NCBI GenBank assembly: GCA_026936325.1
Contig: JAPTHN010000002.1
Location: 8,432,408-8,496,407 of the forward strand
Direction: 5' to 3'
Source of the DNA: Platynereis dumerilii
Lineage: Eukaryota; Annelida; Polychaeta; Phyllodocida; Nereididae
DNA: 64,000 nucleotides
In this document: positions 46,701 to 58,500 of the stretch, in pieces
How the letters are laid out: each line of letters starts with the position of its first letter
Position numbering within the stretch: position 1 is the stretch's first letter
Program-made: the position numbers and the translations under genes
Notes under the pieces: generated by a model
What the model saw: the letters and a program-made list of their open reading frames with translations, nothing else
Told to the model about the DNA's origin: nothing
Database searches by the model: none

Positions 46701-48344
46701 AACACGCATGCCACTGTCGGTCAACTGGGTCGAGCAAGAGCATCGCAAGTCTTATTCACATTCAGTGGACTAGCAGTCTTATCACGTACTACTGTATAAT
46801 GTCTCAATACCATATATGCATACAATCAGTAACCAGAACAGCTGAACAGGAATCTATTGTTCTCACAGCCAATCAAATTACAGAATGTGGTACTAATAGT
46901 ACTAATGCTCTTCTTTCTAGTCTTGCATCATTGGAAGCACAAGAACATACTCCCAGGCGCAGGAGGAGGAGGTCGATCTGAGGAGACAGGATTTCATCGA
47001 CAGTCATTGCAAGTTGTTATCACTCGTCTCGGACCTACAACAGAACGGCAATCACGCCAATAACCACTTTGACAACTTGAGGGACAACTGGACGACTACC
47101 TTTGAAGCGAGAAAACCTCAACCAACGAAAAATTGCGCCAACGTGGACCCCGATATCAAGAAAAAAATGCAGACCAAAGTTTTCACAGCCGTTCTGAATG
47201 CAGCTGACGCTGTTACGAAAACTCTTAGTGATGAAAGAGAGTGGAGGGCTGGAGGTATATGACTTAAAAAAGTATAATCAAAAATATAATTAAATTAAAA
47301 AAACTGAGTACACAGCAGCCACATAGAATACATTTCAGGACTTTCATTTCAAGATTACCAACATGCGTCAAAGCTTCAGTTTCTTTGGATTCATTAATTT
47401 GACAAAGCCAATTATCCTTAAAATCTATTACTTTGCTTCTTTCCTGGTTGTAGGGTCGGTGCCTTTACCAGATCTCGCGAAGCTAATGGAGAGAGAGGAA
47501 CTTGAACAACTGAAGTCGGAATGTGGAGGTCTCCAGACTCTCTTGAAGAATACTAGTCACATTTTCAAAGGTATGCATTGATTTGTAGACAATGTGCTAG
47601 TTAAACTGCTCGCAGGAAAATTTTTCAGCCACGGCTAATCAAGGTGAGGTTGAGCTTGCAGGCCGCTCAATCACTTTGACACCATCAGACCCAAAAGTCT
47701 TGGCTTCCATTTGGGCCTCAACTTCAAGTACAATATCATCATGATCAAAGGAGGGTAATGGCAAATATGCTATCAGCATCAGCCAACCATACAAAATGTG
47801 TGAGACACTAATGTTGATTGTATGAAATGTATAAATGTGTATATATATTATGGTCAAATAAACTTAAACTTAAACTTATTAGAACTCTGCCAAGGAGCCC
47901 TCATTGTATCAGAACAATTGAGAGACTTCTGGTTTAATATTTAATATGACCTAATTAATTTGGAAATTAGATTCATTAATACTTAATTCTGCTTCACTGC
48001 CTTACCTAATTAGGCTAAATAAAGCTCCTGGTGTCAAAATAAAGGATATAAAGCCCTGATTGATCCATCTTGGGATTTATGGAGGTCCGTTTTTCGTTGT
48101 TGCAGTTCAGAATGGTCAGGTGCACCTGAGGCAGTGGGATGACGACGACGAATGTTGGAGAATTAGACAAAGAATGAAGCGTAAAGGAAAACAAAAACCG
48201 GACAACACCCAACTCATCAAGACTAAACTGTGTTGGTTTAACATGAACCATCCTGACGGGTGTCCCCGAACTTTAGAAAATTGCTATTTTGCACACGGCG
48301 AATCTGACCTCCGAGAATTAAATGAAGACGACGACAGTACATGA
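40757..48344 (+). CDS. trmt44: TRMT44, tRNA (uracil-44-2'-O-)-methyltransferase (complete, 11 coding exons)
   Basis: Exons: 40757-41201, 41303-41465, 41734-41953, 42589-42657, 42943-43050, 45386-45457, 45767-45873, 46273-46456, 46921-47254, 47454-47570, 48106-48344. Every junction is GT-AG and in phase; the sum is 686 codons with the stop. The family methylates the 2'-OH of U44 in tRNA-Ser with S-adenosylmethionine. Landmarks: N-terminal IWNSLEVWIKKPHVLNRRLCG; SAM motif I FVDLGCGNGLLVYLL; KRKIWDMF; the signature DWLIGNHSDELTPWIPV; RFFVLPCCPWDF; LRIPSTKR. A GGLQTLLKN segment and a C-terminal CCCH zinc finger (CWFNMNHPDGC...C...H) follow, in the same order as vertebrate TRMT44. The start fits the family N-terminus. 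Intron 5 (2.3 kb) is the largest and repeat-rich. Confidence 0.96.
42131..42544. mobile_element. Candidate TA-target TIR element in TRMT44 intron 3
   Basis: The left end GGGCTCTGTACCG and right end (other strand) GAGCTCTGCACCG are inverted. TA stands outside each end (42129-42130, 42545-42546). About 414 bp, no frame, with a GAAGAAGAA run inside. It ends 44 bp before exon 4. Confidence 0.55.
43215..43235. repeat. Hairpin with GCC-ATA-GGC core
   Basis: TAGCTAGCC-ATA-GGCTAGCTA, preceded by T5. Read on the minus strand it has the same core and trailing A run as the hairpin at 34621-34649, with different outer arms. Confidence 0.75.
43285..43328. repeat. CATGTAACC short tandem repeat
   Basis: Four to five tandem copies of CATGTAACCA-type 10-mers inside TRMT44 intron 5. 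The remainder of the intron (43329-45385) is AT-rich, with the repeats listed separately and a GAATCCGCGGATTC palindrome at 45239-45252. Confidence 0.85.
43671..43714. repeat. 20-bp-arm hairpin (19 of 20 paired)
   Basis: AGTCAAGCATCACACAAAAA, a 4-base loop (GGTC), then its complement with one mismatch. Pairing weakens but continues outside. It may be a tiny palindromic MITE; the arms are also of miRNA-precursor size, but nothing else supports that. Confidence 0.7.
44090..44198. repeat. Purine-rich GGAAGGA tract plus (GATA)n
   Basis: About 80 bp of GAGGAAGGAAGGGG-type purine-only sequence followed by about five GATA units, in TRMT44 intron 5. Confidence 0.85.
46012..46179. mobile_element. hAT-type MITE (152 bp) with 8-bp target duplication
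   Basis: A perfect direct 8-mer TATAGGCC stands at 46012-46019 and 46172-46179. Ends are imperfect inverted repeats: left CATTGGCGTATTTAG, right on the other strand CAGGGGCGTATCTAA. A G10 run pairs with a C13 run inside. CAGGGGCG-type ends with 8-bp duplications are typical of hAT elements. It lies in TRMT44 intron 7. Confidence 0.8.
47640..47880. repeat. Probable LINE 3' remnant in TRMT44 intron 10
   Basis: The end reads TTATGGTCAAATAAACTTAAACTTAAACTT, i.e. a polyadenylation-like AATAAA followed by a short CTTAAA tandem tail, as seen at 3' ends of several LINE clades. No reverse-transcriptase motif remains. Confidence 0.35.
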
Positions 48345-49543
48345 CGTAAGCGAACGTAGGACATTTTAGTCAATCGTAATTATTTATTTTAGTAATTGAA
48401 TGATTTCAGGGTCTTTTAGAAGTGTACTGTGTGATGTGTTAATGTGATGTCCCTATCATTCAGGACTGTGATAAATATAATTTATATATTATTATATATG
48501 ACGAGCCTATAAATATATATATTAGCTTTTATCATAACCATTATAATTTTTAAAACATGACAAATAGTGTGTTATTGTCAATTGGAAGATTTTAATTTCT
48601 TGAGGAAAATATTGGTACATAACATACAATTTGTAATTTGTGCAAAATACTAAGTAATATCTCATGTAAAACATGTACATGTAATCATATATATCTATAA
48701 ACAATAACAATTATTATATGATACAGTAAAAAATAAAACTTCTGTAAATAAGCTTCAACAAACAATGTCAAAGTATACAATGAACAAACTTGGCCCAAGT
48801 GGCGTATACAGCTCCCGAAACTGTTTGGGCGTGAATAACAAAGTAATAAGCTGAATTGATTGGTTAGTTGCATTTAGGCCTATTCACACCTTAACAGTTA
48901 GAGGGGCTGTATTCGCAACTTGGTCCACAAACTTGATACTGATGAGATTCAATGCTGGTAGTTAATATGCCAAATATGGACTGTCAATAATGGACAATGT
49001 AACAAAAGCCTGATATCATTGTAATGTGAATCCTGCATTGTGGCGTTGGTTTGTACTATTCTCTTTTTCACATTTCCTTAAATAGGCTTGTAATTTGTTA
49101 ACTCTGATTTGAGGCTATCAAGATTTAAGACTGTCTCAGTAGAATGAATAACCTTCGCCTGACCAACGAGCATTTGGAATTTTGGAGATCTAACTATTTT
49201 CATCCCATCGGGATGAAGGAGTCGGAATGCAACCTCTAAGAGACAGGGACAGCCGTTTTCGATTGCGAAAAAATTCACTCGATTGATTAAATGCCGAAAT
49301 TATGGAGGTTCTCCAAATTGTAGATTTGACTTTATTCTGCAATGTATCTGCTTGAAATATATAATATTGTCTTGTAACATCTCACATAAATTCTGTGCAA
49401 TTCGTAATTCAAGAATTTGTGAATTTCCTATCGTTATTTATTGGATTTTCAATACTACAAGTTATATTTCATTTTTAATGAGGTACAGCATTACATGGAA
49501 CTTGTAATAAATAATCCTAATATCATCTGAGTAGTTGTATTGT
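48345..49543. other. Convergent 3' UTR interval of TRMT44 and the coiled-coil gene
   Basis: AT-rich sequence between two stop codons 1.2 kb apart. A small hairpin TTCATCCC-ATC-GGGATGAA lies at 49199-49217. I cannot fix either poly(A) site. Confidence 0.5.
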
Positions 49544-52500
49544 TCATTGGCCGTTTTCTTTGATTGTCTTCTCCAGGTCTCGTAGTTTGGCAGACAGCTT
49601 CTTGCAATTTTGGCAATTGTTCTGTGAATAGAATTTAAGAGAGCACGTGCAGTGTTTTATTGGTGTTTTAAAAAGTTTGCTGATGTCTCTTTAAGTTTTC
49701 AAAGAGTCTACTCCGTATTAATTGGGCAGACTTGCACTTTAACACTCTGTGAAGGCGGATTGAAAATTCTATCATATTCAAGCAGGTCAGAAGGCCCCGA
49801 GATAGAGCACAACCCATTAAGAGTTTTTCACTGCTCAAAGGGATAGTTGCAGGCCCTTTCTGGGTGCCTTTCTGATAAATATCAAGTCTCCCTCTTTCAT
49901 TTTAGCGTATGCTTTAGGGGTGATCAGTAGTATTCAGTACACAATCAGCCAAACCAGGGAAGGGCAACTGGCATGTTATTAATGTTATCATTAGATTAAT
50001 CTGCACAGATAAATGCTTCACCTCATTCAGTCGATCAGATACAAAATAAACTAATAATATCAAGTTTGAGACATAACTTAATTATTGTCATTTTTATGCA
50101 TCTTCCGAGTGGTCTATTGGTCAAGACAGCTGGACAGTGGGTACATACATGTAGTCGAGGCTTTGGTTAAAAAAAAAATCTAAATTTATATAATTATTGC
50201 ACATAAAGCCCCAGTTTACTTAATAAACTAGATTACACAAGTGTCTTTGGGGACCTATTAAGGGTAGTGCAAGGACACTTGACAGCTGTGAGCAATTAAG
50301 TGGTTATTTAACTTATTTTGTTTATCTGGCCTAAGTTTGTCTTCTAATTACAGAAGTGTCACTTACAGTGTTGTTCTTGTCATTCCTGTTCATCACCTTG
50401 ACCTTGATTCGCAGAGCGTCCGCCTCTTCCTGGGCATTTCTCAACTCCTTCGTCAGCTCATCTATTTGTTGTTGCCTTTCTCTGAAAGAATTATCGAATA
50501 TTGCATAAAAATGAATTAGGACTATAATGTAAGCCTAATTTAAAAGGCTACTATACGTGAATACTTCCGTAAAGATTTTCTTGAAAGGATAAAATTCTCA
50601 AAAGTTTTAAGCTTGATTGTCTCTCAGTGGTTTGTAATGTCTAAAACCAACAGCAGCTTTGGTCCAAAATTAGTTTTCACTAGTAAAGAGGTTTCACTCA
50701 TATCCCAAGGCCTTAATTAGTAGATTAGGCCAAGGTTGTCTGCACTCACATAGCCTACAGTGTGCAGTTTGTTCACCTTGTACTTGGCTCTCTGTCCACC
50801 AAAACAATGGCTCAAGTTCAAATGAGTTTACATACCAAGGATTCATTTGAAATACAAAATACCATTATATAGTATAAATGTCCAAGTCAGCTTAAATTAA
50901 AATAATAACTACACTGCTGTCCTGGGCAGATGTCATTTTATCTTATCATAGCATTTATTCACAAAGCTTAATCAGCAGAGGGTAGGTTTTATGCGCACAT
51001 AAATACGACACATTTAATAACTCCCACCTTGAATTTCCTTGTAATGTGTCAGCAATTTGTGTCTTCAGTCGTTTCAACTTGGTATCTTTTTCTTCAATTT
51101 CCTTATTTTTGGCATTTTCCATATTTGCATACTCCTTCTCATGCTGGAAGAAAAACATATTTCTTTAATGATATATATGCCTGATATTCACTGAACCAGT
51201 GAGCTTATTATATATAATAGATTGACAGTATTTAGTCACCCATTTTGAATGAATTTTCATTTATTCATGAAAAAACTTTCATAAGTATCCAACCAACATA
51301 ATTTTCAGTTGGCTTCCAAAACAGGTCAACAAGTAGCAAGGCACACTAATAAAGCAATCTTGTTTTGTGTGAAAATCTGCTTTTCTTCAAGTTCGGAAGT
51401 TCAAATTTGTGGTAAACAGCCAGAGCAGACACCCATTTCATTCACTTTATGAGTTCTGATGTCTCTTCTTTGTAACAAGATGATAAACTGAGGTTTTCAC
51501 CTCATGGTCATATTTGCTTGAGTTGACATAGACCTTTCTTACCATTTCAATTAGTTTGGCATGGTGTGACTTCTGCGTTTCCATGGTAATTTGGAGGTCT
51601 TCCACCTTCTGCTGTTCATTTTTTAGGCTATTTTTCGTGGATTCGTGACAATCAACTTCTTTATAGTACTTTTCTTTCCAGTGTGTTTCCTGGAAGTAAA
51701 TAAGTTTTGAAATTTCGAACTGTGAAGTAGATGGCTGTGGATAATTTTTGCACCTTAGTGAGAAATTTGTGAACATGATAAACTGTATTTGTATAGATTC
51801 TTGGATCACGACAGGACCTTGAGTCAATTTTGACATCAGTGACTTTGATGTACTTCTGTTACCTTAGCTTGGAGGTAATATTTGTGAAAACCCGTGGTGC
51901 AAGACAACTCTATTGATCCCAGGAATATCATATATCTTTCTGTAATATATATTTCTCCTCCTCTAATCATATGAGAGAGGATGAAGATGGGGAGAGGTTG
52001 AAGAGGGGAGAAGATGAAGAGAGGGATAGGTAGAAGGGGGGAGAGGCCAGCAGCAAAGGGCAATAGGGGGAGGAGGGAGATGTATAGGAGGAACTTTGAC
52101 GGGATGTTGGGTGAGAAGGAACAAAGAAAAAGATGAGGCAGGATAGCATGAAGAGAAGGAGAGGATGAGAAATAGGCACAGACGTGTTGGGAGTTACTCC
52201 CCCTCTTCATCCTCTCTCTGTCTTCATCCTACCTCCCCTCTTCATCAACCCCCCTCTTCTTCCTCCCGCTCTTCATCCTCTCTCCCTCTTCATCCATCCG
52301 CCCTCTACATCATCCACTCTACCAATTCATCCACCTCCCCCTGTTAATAAACCTCTCCCCCTGTTAATTCTCTCTCCCTGTCAATCCTCTCCCCTGCTCA
52401 TCCTCTCCCTCTTAATCCTCTCCCCCTCTTCATCCTGTCCCCCTCTTCACCCCTTTATCTTTTCAACCTTTCCCCCTCTTCATTCTTCAATCACTCCCTC

Positions 52501-55500
52501 TTCAACCTCTCCCCCTCTTCAACCTCTCCCCCTCTTCAACCTCTCCCCCTCTTCACCTCTCCCCCTCTTCACCTCTCCCCCTCTTCATTCTCTTCGAGAC
52601 TCACCCTCTTCGTTCTATCCGTGGAGACTCCCCAGCTTCATCCTTTCTCCCTCTTCATCAACTCCCCCTCTCCAGCCTCTCCCCTTCTCCACCTCTTCAT
52701 CCTCTTCAAGTCTCCCCCCTTCATTTTGCCTCCCTCTCCAACCTCTCCCCCACTTCAACCTCTCCCCTCTTTATCCTATCTGAGACTCCCCCTCTTCATC
52801 CTCTCTCCTTCTTCATACTCTCCCCTCTTCATCCTCTCTTCTTCATCTTCTCTCCCTCTTCATCCCCTCCTTCTTCTCATCCCTGAACATCGCCTACTCT
52901 AACCATCTCTTCTTATCTCCTATCAAAACTCTTCTAATTCATCCCCTTCCCCCGGTTCATCCTCTCCCCATCTCCATCCTCTCTGCAGAGACTACCCCTC
53001 TTCATCCTCTCTGCAGAGACTCCCCCTTTTTCATCCACTCTCCCCCTTTTTCATCCACTCTCCCTCTTCATCCTCTCCTCTTCCTCCCTAAACAGTGACC
53101 CCGTCTCCTCCACCAGTCTTTGTCCACGCCGAGACTCGCCCTCTTCATCCCCTACATCCTCCCCCCTCCACCTCTTCTGGTAAAACAGTTAGAAATAATG
53201 CCAATGAGTGTAAGAATGAAGTTATAAATGTGTGTGACACTGTTGATAATTCTTTTAAGCATACTAGTAACACGAATTTTGAACCTAGTCTAAGTTATGC
53301 TGATAATGCCAATGTGAATGCTGACATTGTTGTGGATGATGTAAGTGATACATGTCTTGAAAATCTCAATAATGAGACTGAAAGCAATTGTGATGAGGAT
53401 GATGTATGTCTAGCAGGCGAGAGTGTACATGTTCTTAATAATGCTAGTCATGAGAATCTTACAAATGTTATGTACTATGCTGATTCTAATTCAATTAACG
53501 AAAAATCTGTTCCGCAATCTAATAATACAAGAACTTCTCTTTCTGGTCTAAGACTAGGAAACTTAAATACTAGAAGTCTCATTAACAAATTAGAAGATTT
53601 CACAGTTTTTGTAAAGAAGTTCAATTTTGACGTAATTGGTATAAATGAAACGTGGTTTGATGAATCTATAGACAATGCAGAAATTGAAGTTTCTAATTAC
53701 TCAGTTATTAGAAAAGATAGAAATCGATACGGAGGTGGAGTTTGCTTTTACATCAGAAATTGCATTCAGTACAAAATATTACATGATATTGGCAGTTGTA
53801 TCGAGAGTTTGTGGATCTCTACTAAACTTAGAAATACCAATCTTATTATAGGCACTGTCTATAGACCACCAAACTCCAATAGGGAATACCTCGATAATAT
53901 ATTGAATACAATACAAAGAGCAGTTGACCTGTCTGATTCTGTCATTGTTATGGGGGATTTAAATTTTGATTGTTATGATGATCGATATAATGATAACAAT
54001 CCTATTTGTTGTATTGAGAAACTCTTTAACATGAAGCAGATAATACAATCACCAACAAGAGAAACTGTAACAAGCAAATCATTACTAGATGTAATATTAA
54101 CAACAAACTGTGAAAAACATCTGAACACTGAAGTCATTAATGTTGCTATGAGTGATCATTATTGTATTGTGACTGATTATTGTTTGAATGAAAATGTTGA
54201 AGCTGTCAATCACAAACAAATTACTTTCAGGAATTACAAAAACTTTTCTCAGCAAAGTTTTCTTAATGAATTAAGTGTTTGTCCATCTGTCATATCTACA
54301 GATTTTGGTGAAAATGAATTAGAAGAAAGATGGGAACTTTTCAAAAGTGCTTTTCTTAGTTTAAGCAATAAGCATGCCCCATTTAAGACCATGAGACTTA
54401 AAGACAGGAAAAACCCATGGATAACCAATGAAATCGTCAAAAATATGTATAGAAGAGATTTTCTAAAGAAAAAATCTGTTAAAACCAATGACAAAGTAAT
54501 TTATGCGGAATACAAAAAGTTGAGAAATGAAATTACGAGTGACATTAGAAAAGGAAGAAGTTTATACTATGAGGAAAAACTAAACTCATGTGTAGGTAAC
54601 TCCAAGGATACATGGAAAATGATAAATGAGGCTGCAAAATCAAAACATCGTGTGGATCCTCCCGCTAATTTAAGTCCTACACTTTTCAATGACTATTTTA
54701 GCTCCATTGGTGAGAAAATCACTGCTGACACTCATGGCAAACCAGACACTATTCCGTGGAAACAACCACCATGTCTTTCAACATTTTCCTTCACTCATAT
54801 CAATGAAAAGAATATAATTGAAAAATTGAAACAACTTGGATCTGATACTTGTAATGATGTGTTAGGATTTGATTCTAGACTCCTTTATTATAGTCGTTTT
54901 ATTATTGCACCTTTACTGTGTCGATTATTTAATATGTCATTCATGACCTCAAATGTTTTGAAGGACTGGAAGTTTGCTCGAGTTACCCCTGTGTACAAAG
55001 ACAAGGGTGATATTTCTGACATGAATAATTACAGGCCAATTTCAGTTATTGGACACATTGCAAAAATTCTTGAATCTCAAGTCCACTCTCAATTTCTGGC
55101 CTATTTTACTGCAAATCATTTAATAACATGTGATCAGTCTGCATATCTGAAAGGCCATAACGCCCAAACTGCTCTTCATAGAGTTATTGACGATTGTATC
55201 TATCTTAATAAAGTTCATGTTCTTGAGCCACATATCTTTCACCTTTAGGATTGAGGAATCTGGGTGGCCTACGACTGCCAAATTCGCACAGGGTACTTAC
55301 ATTGTCCCAAAGAGGCACCAGAGGCACTTTTGGTAGTTCAACGGACCCTAAATTTGTTATTTCCATCTTTTCATGTGCTGCAGCAGTTTTGAAAATCCAG
55401 CCTTGAGCGTCATGTTGACAGTCTGTTATGCGCATGCGTCGTAACCAGGTAACCGTCCGCCATCATGAGGCTCTGTTATGCTACGTTGAGTTGCCTAGCA

Positions 55501-58500
55501 ACCTTAATAGGGCATGACGACATTGAGATAAAGAGCACTTGGCGTGACGTCACATGTCGTGACATCATTGAAAGTGATAATACAATAAATGACTGTCATG
55601 TCCACAGCAGCAAACCCTCCCTTGACCAAAGATGTCTTCTTTTGCTACGGTAGACCCAAAAGTCGCCACTTAATTAATAGGCCTACCCCATTATATTTGG
55701 TATCATTGGATTTGCCTTGAAGAGAAAATTCCAACGATACTAAAATCACCAATATTGGAGGAGTCTGGACCAAACCTCACATTTTATTAAGAGAGTTCAC
55801 TTCAGTATTTTTTTTTTATAAATTGGACACAACAGCAATGAATATCATCAGACATTTATTTCCCATTTTTGATATGTTCATTATTTGATCAAGTTACCCA
55901 AGCTGAGTCAGCCAAATTCAGAGAGCCTAATAGCCCTTTCACACCAACTTCGTACAAGATTGTATGAGACAATTATTCAACCAACCAGCCTCCGAGAAGG
56001 CATACGAAATGATATGTAATGAATCAGCAACCATCAACAGTCATCAGCAACTGTATGTTAGATTTTTTGGAAACCAGTAATCATCTACCAGTCACCAGCA
56101 GTCCAATTCCAGTTCATTTGCATACTAAATGTGGCGGATTTAACAGTGCACAAATCTGCAGTTCCTTGCTTGCCGTTACGTCAGTGTGAAAGTCACTGGA
56201 AGGGCTTTAAGCCAAGTAAAATATGTTGGCTAAATTATATTAAAGTAGACTCAATTAAGTAGTCAACTCAGGTCACTGCACATCAAGTCACCCAGCTGAC
56301 AATGCACATGAAGATCACATGATTAACAAGGACAAGGGGGTAAAAGTGATGAAAATGACAATTACCCCACATTTTCATTGGATAAACATTGTGATGCCCG
56401 TCTGTCACCAGATTATCACTTGATAATTTTACTTAGATAAACATGTGAATTTAGATCTCAACAGTGTGTGACCCAGTGGGCTTTTCTAGTTGATAATATT
56501 TGCAGCAAAACATATACTGGAATATGCTCATTTGATATAAGAAAGTGTTTCGATTCTATTGATCACAATCTCCTTATTACCAAGATTGGATTTTATGGGA
56601 TAAAAGGTCAGGAACTTGAATGGTTAAAGTCATATTTATCACACAGAAATCAGATTGTTAGTTTTAATGGTAAAGTTTCTAATGGACAAAATGTTTCCAT
56701 AGGGGTACCTCAAGGTTCTATACTAGGACCACTACTGTTTGTTATTTTTGTTAATGACATTAGTCAACATGTTGGTACAGCTACTGCTAACTTATATGCA
56801 GATGACACACGAGTGAAGTCACTGATAGAAATTGGCAATGGTACATAATTAGAAGAGTGTGAAACTAGGAATGTAAACAAAAGGCCTTGGGGGATTGGCC
56901 ACTATATTTAACAGTGATTTAACCAATTTTTCCACAATACCTGTAGTGTTTCATGATCCTTGCAGTCATCTCTCACCATCTAGCACACTTGTTGGAGCTG
57001 ACACATCAGTAGTTCCATAAAATCCATGAATTTGTACAGGTATTGCATTATCTCTATAGTCATGGGCCTCAGAACTCAGACTCACTGGGTTGGAACAGGG
57101 TCAAGGCCTTAGACTGGACATGTGAAATTGCCAAAGAGGGCAGCACTGCCTAGTACTCTCCAGTTCATTGGTAATCTCAATGGCATGAGTCCTATGATTT
57201 TCTTGTCAGGCAGCTGACAGGCGCTGCCCTCTCTGGTAATTTCACATGTCCAGGCTAAGGCCTTGACCCTGTTCCAACCCAGTGAGTCTGAGTTCTGAGG
57301 CCCATCACTATAGAGATAATGCAATACCTGTACAAATTCATGGATTTTATGGAACTACTGATGTGTCAGCTCCAACAAGTGTGCTAGATGGTGAGAGATG
57401 ACTGCAAGGATCATGAAACACTGCAGGTAGTGTGCAAAACATGGTTAAAACATCATGTTGAGTCCCCAGAAGTTCTTTTGTTTACTTTTTTGAATGGACT
57501 TGTTTCAGACTCTGTTCTATTAGGGTATGATAGCCCATATATCTACAGGCGAATCCACCCGTGAGATGACACCCTAATTTATTGTAATGCTGATTCGATG
57601 GTCGATCTTCAAAATGTGTTACAAAGTTGTGTTGATAATGTCTCTGAATGGTATTGTAGAAATAATATAGTAATCAATACAGATAAATCATGTTCTATAG
57701 TAGTTAAATCAAGACGAAATATGTCCAATTGTCCACTTGATATCAATGTCAACAACTGTCAGATAGAAAATGTTTGTGTTCTAAATTATTTAGGTCTACA
57801 AATTGACGAAGCTCTCACGTGGAATGTCCATATCTCTAAATTGTGCAGAAAACTTTCATTTAAGACTTCTAAATTGGCTCGCCTGAGCAGATTTCTTCAT
57901 AAAGGTGTACTAATTAAGATATATAATGCAACAATTCAACCATGCATTGATTATGCAATATCTGTATGGGGTAACACAAGTCAGCACAATTTGAACAAAG
58001 TACAAAGACTCCAAAATCATTGTGCAAGAATTGTCGAACATAATTTTGACTATATTAATGTCAGGGGTTTAGACCTGGTTAAACATCTTGGCTGGATGAA
58101 TATACGTCAGCGCTTCGTCTATTTTCAGATATTACTAATTTATAAATGTGTTTATGGTTTAGCGCCTGATTATCTAACTAATAATGTTATATTTGATTTT
58201 GAGGTTTCATCAAGAACTACCAGAAAACATGATATGAATTTATATCTAAGTGTACCAGAAAATGAATTCCACCGTAACATGTTATTTAACAATGGGGCTA
58301 GAGAATGGAATCAGCTACCTGCAGATTTGAAAGACTGCTCTGACATTATTAGGTTTAAAAGATTGTTAAAGAGTTACATAAAGAATAAGAAATGAATTTT
58401 CACTGTTAGGGGATATATCTATGGTTATGCTTTTACAATTTTATTCTACTTTGTTATACTTTACTCTTGTTTCTGATATCGTTTTTATGTATTTATCATT

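Larger units (their letters stand above)
55197..56476. mobile_element. 1280-bp insertion in the LINE carrying promoter-like and MITE-like sequence
   Basis: LINE text GACGATTG on the left resumes as TGGGCTTTTC on the right, with at most a 2-base overlap (TG). Inside, left to right: a minus-strand exon-like segment with promoter motifs (55301-55552); an inverted-repeat MITE-like stretch (about 55930-56215, with TAGCCCTTTCACACC against GTGTGAAAG...AAGGGCTT); and a piece of the repeat also found at 63520-63735. The ends are not clear inverted repeats. It may be a captured host segment or nested insertions. Confidence 0.6.

Noticed and set aside
52165-52902. Long Ser/Pro/Leu-rich frames in the pyrimidine tract
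   Set aside because: Low-G composition makes chance frames; periodic SSSSLP text with no homology or splice support.
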